Shown: positions 7,810-10,355 of the stretch, one piece after another | Layout of the letters: each line of letters starts with the position of its first letter | Position numbering within the stretch: the first letter of the stretch is position 1 | Source of the DNA: an uncultured Eubacteriaceae bacterium | GTDB taxonomy: Bacteria > Bacillota > Clostridia > Lachnospirales > Lachnospiraceae | Direction of reading: 5' to 3' | NCBI GenBank assembly: GCA_945938055.1 | Contig: CAMEUH010000076.1 | Span: forward strand, 1 to 10,355 | Length of the DNA stretch: 10,355 nt | Notes under the pieces: generated by a model | The model's input: the letters and a program-made list of their open reading frames with translations, nothing else | Database searches by the model: none | Told to the model about the DNA's origin: nothing | Made by a program: the position numbers and the translations under genes

Positions 7810-9408
7810 TTAACGATCCCATTTGTCACACAACGCATTAATCTGATCGGTAAATTTTGCCAGGTCTTTATTTGCCCCGCCTTCATTATGACTAATAACC
7901 GTAAGCAGTCTCCTGCCCGCTGCCATAAGCCGTTCAAATACCTCCGTTGCCCTCTTTGTTGTAGTTCTCCTGCTCTTCTTTGCACGATTTCCTTCCTCAA
8001 TACAAGAGCCATCCACCAGACTATACACTCCCCCTGTATATGGAGCTTCTGCATTCAGTCCATACTCATTCCTAAGACATGCCGTAAACTCATCACATAC
8101 AGAGTCCTCGCCATGCACAACAAATACTTTTTGTGGTTTCGGAGAAAACTCATTAATCCAATGCAACAGCCCTTTCTTATCTGCATGACCGCTGATTCCT
8201 TCCATCTTTCGAATTTCAGCGTGTATCTCTATTTCTTCTCCAAAAAGCTTGATGCTCTTCGCACCTTCCAGAATCGCCCTTCCTACTGTTCCATTTGCCT
8301 GATATCCCACAAAAAGAATCGTACATTCCGGCCTCCAGAGATTATGCTTCAAATGATGGCGGATTCTTCCTGCTTCACACATTCCTGATGCAGAAATAAT
8401 TACTTTAGGCTCGCTTACAAAGTTAATATTTTTAGACTCTACGCTGGATACCGCAAGGTTAAGCCCCGGAAAGCTGATTGGATTAATCCCCTGTTTCACT
8501 AATTCCATTGCTTCCTCATCAAAGCATGCTTCCACATTCTTATTAAACACATTCGTTGCTTCCACCGCCAGAGGACTATCAATATAAACTTGAAAATCAG
8601 GCAAGTCTGGAATCACGTTATCTGCTTTAATTTTTCGTATATAATACAAAAGCTCCTGTGTTCTTCCCACGGCAAAGGATGGAATCACCAGATTTCCACC
8701 GCGTTTTAAAGTTCTTTCAATAATGGACGCAAGCTCTGCAACCGAATCCTGTGTATCATTATGATTCCGGTTACCATATGTGGATTCCATTACTACAAAA
8801 TCAGCCTCGGACAAATACATCGGATCTTTAATGATTGGTTTATTCTGATTTCCAATATCGCCGGAAAACACAACTTTTCTGCTAATGTCATCTTCCTTTA
8901 ACCACACTTCAATACTGGCAGAACCAAGAAGATGCCCTACATCCGTAAACCGCACATGGATATTTTCTTCCAGTTCAACCATCGCATCATAAGCACACGG
9001 AACAAAATGTTTCATAACTTCTTCTGCTGCTTCCAAATCATACAGCGGAACAAATTCCTTTCCTCCGGAACGTCTTGCCTTACGATTTCGCCATTCCGCT
9101 TCAAACATCTGGATATGTGCACTATCCCGTAACATAATCTGGCATAAATCCATGGATGCCTTTGTTGTAAAAACCTTTCCCCTGAATCCATTAACATACA
9201 GTAATGGTATCAAACCGGAATGGTCAATATGCGCATGTGTCAAAAGAACATAATCCACATCTGCTGCATTTACCGGAAGCTCTTGATTTTCATAAACATC
9301 ATTTCCCTGCTCCATTCCACAGTCAATAAGTATGTGTCTGCCACAGGCATTTAAATAATGGCAGCTTCCGGTCACCTCATGATCCGCGCCCAAAAATGTA
9401 ATCTGCAT
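7810..9408 (-). CDS. Metallo-beta-lactamase fold hydrolase with beta-CASP domain (RNA-processing type)
   Basis: The protein belongs to the CPSF73/YsfB-like beta-CASP branch of the metallo-beta-lactamase superfamily, whose characterised members are zinc-dependent RNA endo- or exonucleases. The 532-residue chain shows the complete metal site: THAHIDH at 57-63, GH at 158-159, SGDIG at 182-186, and the beta-CASP motifs: MESTYG (A, Glu208 region), SGHAD (B, His408) and VVHGE (C, His432). SASGMCEAGR at 339-348 is typical of the family. The cap domain lies at about 200-385. After the usual fold, from about residue 470, there is an added tail of some 60 residues with a basic segment (475-487, KKSRRTTTKRA) and a helical end. 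The start is supported by GGAGG (9416-9420), 7 nt before the ATG. It lies 14 bp behind the transglutaminase gene and 29 bp before the kinase, so all three are likely cotranscribed. Whether it acts on RNA in this organism is inferred from family. Confidence 0.9.
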   Translation of the reverse strand: MQITFLGADHEVTGSCHYLNACGRHILIDCGMEQGNDVYENQELPVNAADVDYVLLTHAHIDHSGLIPLLYVNGFRGKVFTTKASMDLCQIMLRDSAHIQMFEAEWRNRKARRSGGKEFVPLYDLEAAEEVMKHFVPCAYDAMVELEENIHVRFTDVGHLLGSASIEVWLKEDDISRKVVFSGDIGNQNKPIIKDPMYLSEADFVVMESTYGNRNHNDTQDSVAELASIIERTLKRGGNLVIPSFAVGRTQELLYYIRKIKADNVIPDLPDFQVYIDSPLAVEATNVFNKNVEACFDEEAMELVKQGINPISFPGLNLAVSSVESKNINFVSEPKVIISASGMCEAGRIRHHLKHNLWRPECTILFVGYQANGTVGRAILEGAKSIKLFGEEIEIHAEIRKMEGISGHADKKGLLHWINEFSPKPQKVFVVHGEDSVCDEFTACLRNEYGLNAEAPYTGGVYSLVDGSCIEEGNRAKKSRRTTTKRATEVFERLMAAGRRLLTVISHNEGGANKDLAKFTDQINALCDKWDR

Positions 9409-9422
9409 ACAAATACCTCCGT

Positions 9423-10355
9423 CTATAGTCTTTTGATATACTTAAAACGCCACTGTCTTCCTTTTGACAGCGATTCATAGACTTCCTTGCGGAATTCCCG
9501 AATCATTTCCGCAATTTCATCCATTTCTTCTCTGGTAAGGCTCTCATTTCCATAATACGTCTTTATGATATAATCTATTGTACCATTGAAATCCCTCTTT
9601 GAAAAGAACTCTGTATTTTCTTTTAGGAACTCCTTCAGCTCCTCATAGGATATATTTTCAGGCATTGGCCGTCCAAGGAACTTCATAACTGATTCCATGT
9701 ACCACCAGGCAAGACATGCTCTTTTTTTTGCATCTACTCCCCTTTGTTCCTCCACAATGGCAAGGTATTTTTCTTTGCCACCCCTATACCACCGTTGTAT
9801 TGCAATCACAAAAACAGTAATACCCCCACCGGCTATTACAAGGGCAAGAAGCATCCTCCCTAATCCCTTCCAGTCAAAATCCTTTTCTTTTTTCAAGTCC
9901 TCCTCTTTTTCCTGTTTCTTACTCTGACTTTCTGTTTCAATTTCTCGGTCCGTGGTGGTTTCTTCTTCTGTATCGCTCTCCTCATTTCCACTTGTAATCT
10001 CTCTTGCCGAATAATATCCCGGTGTCACCTCAACCGGAATCCAGCCATATCCAGCAATATAAATTTCCACCCATGCATGTGCTTTATTATCCGGCACCGT
10101 AACCGTAACATAATTTATTTCTTCTTCAACCGTTTCCCCGCTAATTTTCCGTTGGACAGATACATTCTCCCTCCGGTTTATTTTGGCCATGTCCGGTGTA
10201 ACCACATATCCTTCCACATAGCGTGATGGTATTCCTGCCATTCGGAAAATCAGAGTTGCCGCAGATGCAAAGTATACACAATAACCTCTCTTATTTTCTG
10301 TAAGAAAATATTCTACCCCATCCATTCCTTCCGGCACTTTTCCCGGAGCCAGAGT
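9423..10355 (-). CDS. Membrane-anchored transglutaminase-like protein (C-terminal part, partial)
   Basis: The frame runs off the right edge: six residues (TLAPGK) precede the GTG at 10337, so the true start lies outside. 310 residues are visible (numbered from the edge). The transglutaminase-like core shows the catalytic Cys26 in GYCVYFASAATL, followed by the GIPSRYVEGYV motif typical of the family, and His93 in HAWVEIY; Glu109 in WIPVEVTPGY takes the third position, often Asp. A highly charged Glu/Lys/Thr linker (124-161) precedes one transmembrane segment (about 168-186), followed by a C-terminal domain (about 196-310) resembling DUF4129 in this family, probably cytoplasmic. The missing N-terminal half in related proteins carries several membrane helices. 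Related proteins stand next to a DUF58 protein and a MoxR ATPase, which cannot be checked here. The role is likely cell-envelope or proteolytic rather than cross-linking; this is inference. Confidence 0.88.
   Translation of the reverse strand, partial: TLAPGKVPEGMDGVEYFLTENKRGYCVYFASAATLIFRMAGIPSRYVEGYVVTPDMAKINRRENVSVQRKISGETVEEEINYVTVTVPDNKAHAWVEIYIAGYGWIPVEVTPGYYSAREITSGNEESDTEEETTTDREIETESQSKKQEKEEDLKKEKDFDWKGLGRMLLALVIAGGGITVFVIAIQRWYRGGKEKYLAIVEEQRGVDAKKRACLAWWYMESVMKFLGRPMPENISYEELKEFLKENTEFFSKRDFNGTIDYIIKTYYGNESLTREEMDEIAEMIREFRKEVYESLSKGRQWRFKYIKRL

Noticed and set aside
7735..8388. Plus-strand open frame of 217 codons
   Set aside because: It is antisense to the beta-CASP gene and the kinase start, with a composition typical of the complementary strand of a real gene and no ribosome site.

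Overview
The window looks like a piece of a low-GC Firmicutes (Bacillota) chromosome, most likely a gut Lachnospiraceae relative. This is inferred from codon use, AT-rich intergenic DNA, strong AGGAGG-type ribosome sites and the character of the proteins; no rRNA or other firm taxonomic marker is present. Nearly all coding capacity is on the minus strand, and I see no tRNA, rRNA, CRISPR array, transposase or phage gene.

Layout from left to right. Positions 3-308 (plus) hold the end of a gene whose product matches the TipAS ligand-binding domain of MerR-family regulators, apparently with the middle of the domain missing. It converges on the glutamate synthase operon. The 245-bp gap between them (309-553) is packed with inverted repeats: two related 42-bp palindromic elements and a long, strong hairpin that serves as the glutamate synthase terminator. 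Next come gltD (554-2038) and gltB (2054-6589) on the minus strand. They are transcribed gltB then gltD, 15 bp apart, and encode the two subunits of bacterial NADPH-type glutamate synthase (GOGAT). This enzyme makes glutamate from glutamine and 2-oxoglutarate for ammonium assimilation. The AT-rich gap 6590-6862 holds the gltB leader and the terminator of the next transcription unit.

From 6863 to the right edge is a second minus-strand operon, entering from beyond the window: a membrane-anchored transglutaminase-like protein (partial, 9423-10355), a metallo-beta-lactamase/beta-CASP RNA-processing-type hydrolase (7810-9408) and a YegS/DgkB-type lipid kinase (6863-7780). The gaps are only 14 and 29 bp and a clear intrinsic terminator follows the kinase.

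Most of the window is ordinary housekeeping metabolism. The points worth a second look are the internally shortened TipAS domain, the palindromic repeat cluster beside it, and the transglutaminase/beta-CASP/lipid-kinase gene grouping. I did not find convincing evidence of a new defence, mobile or secretion system.
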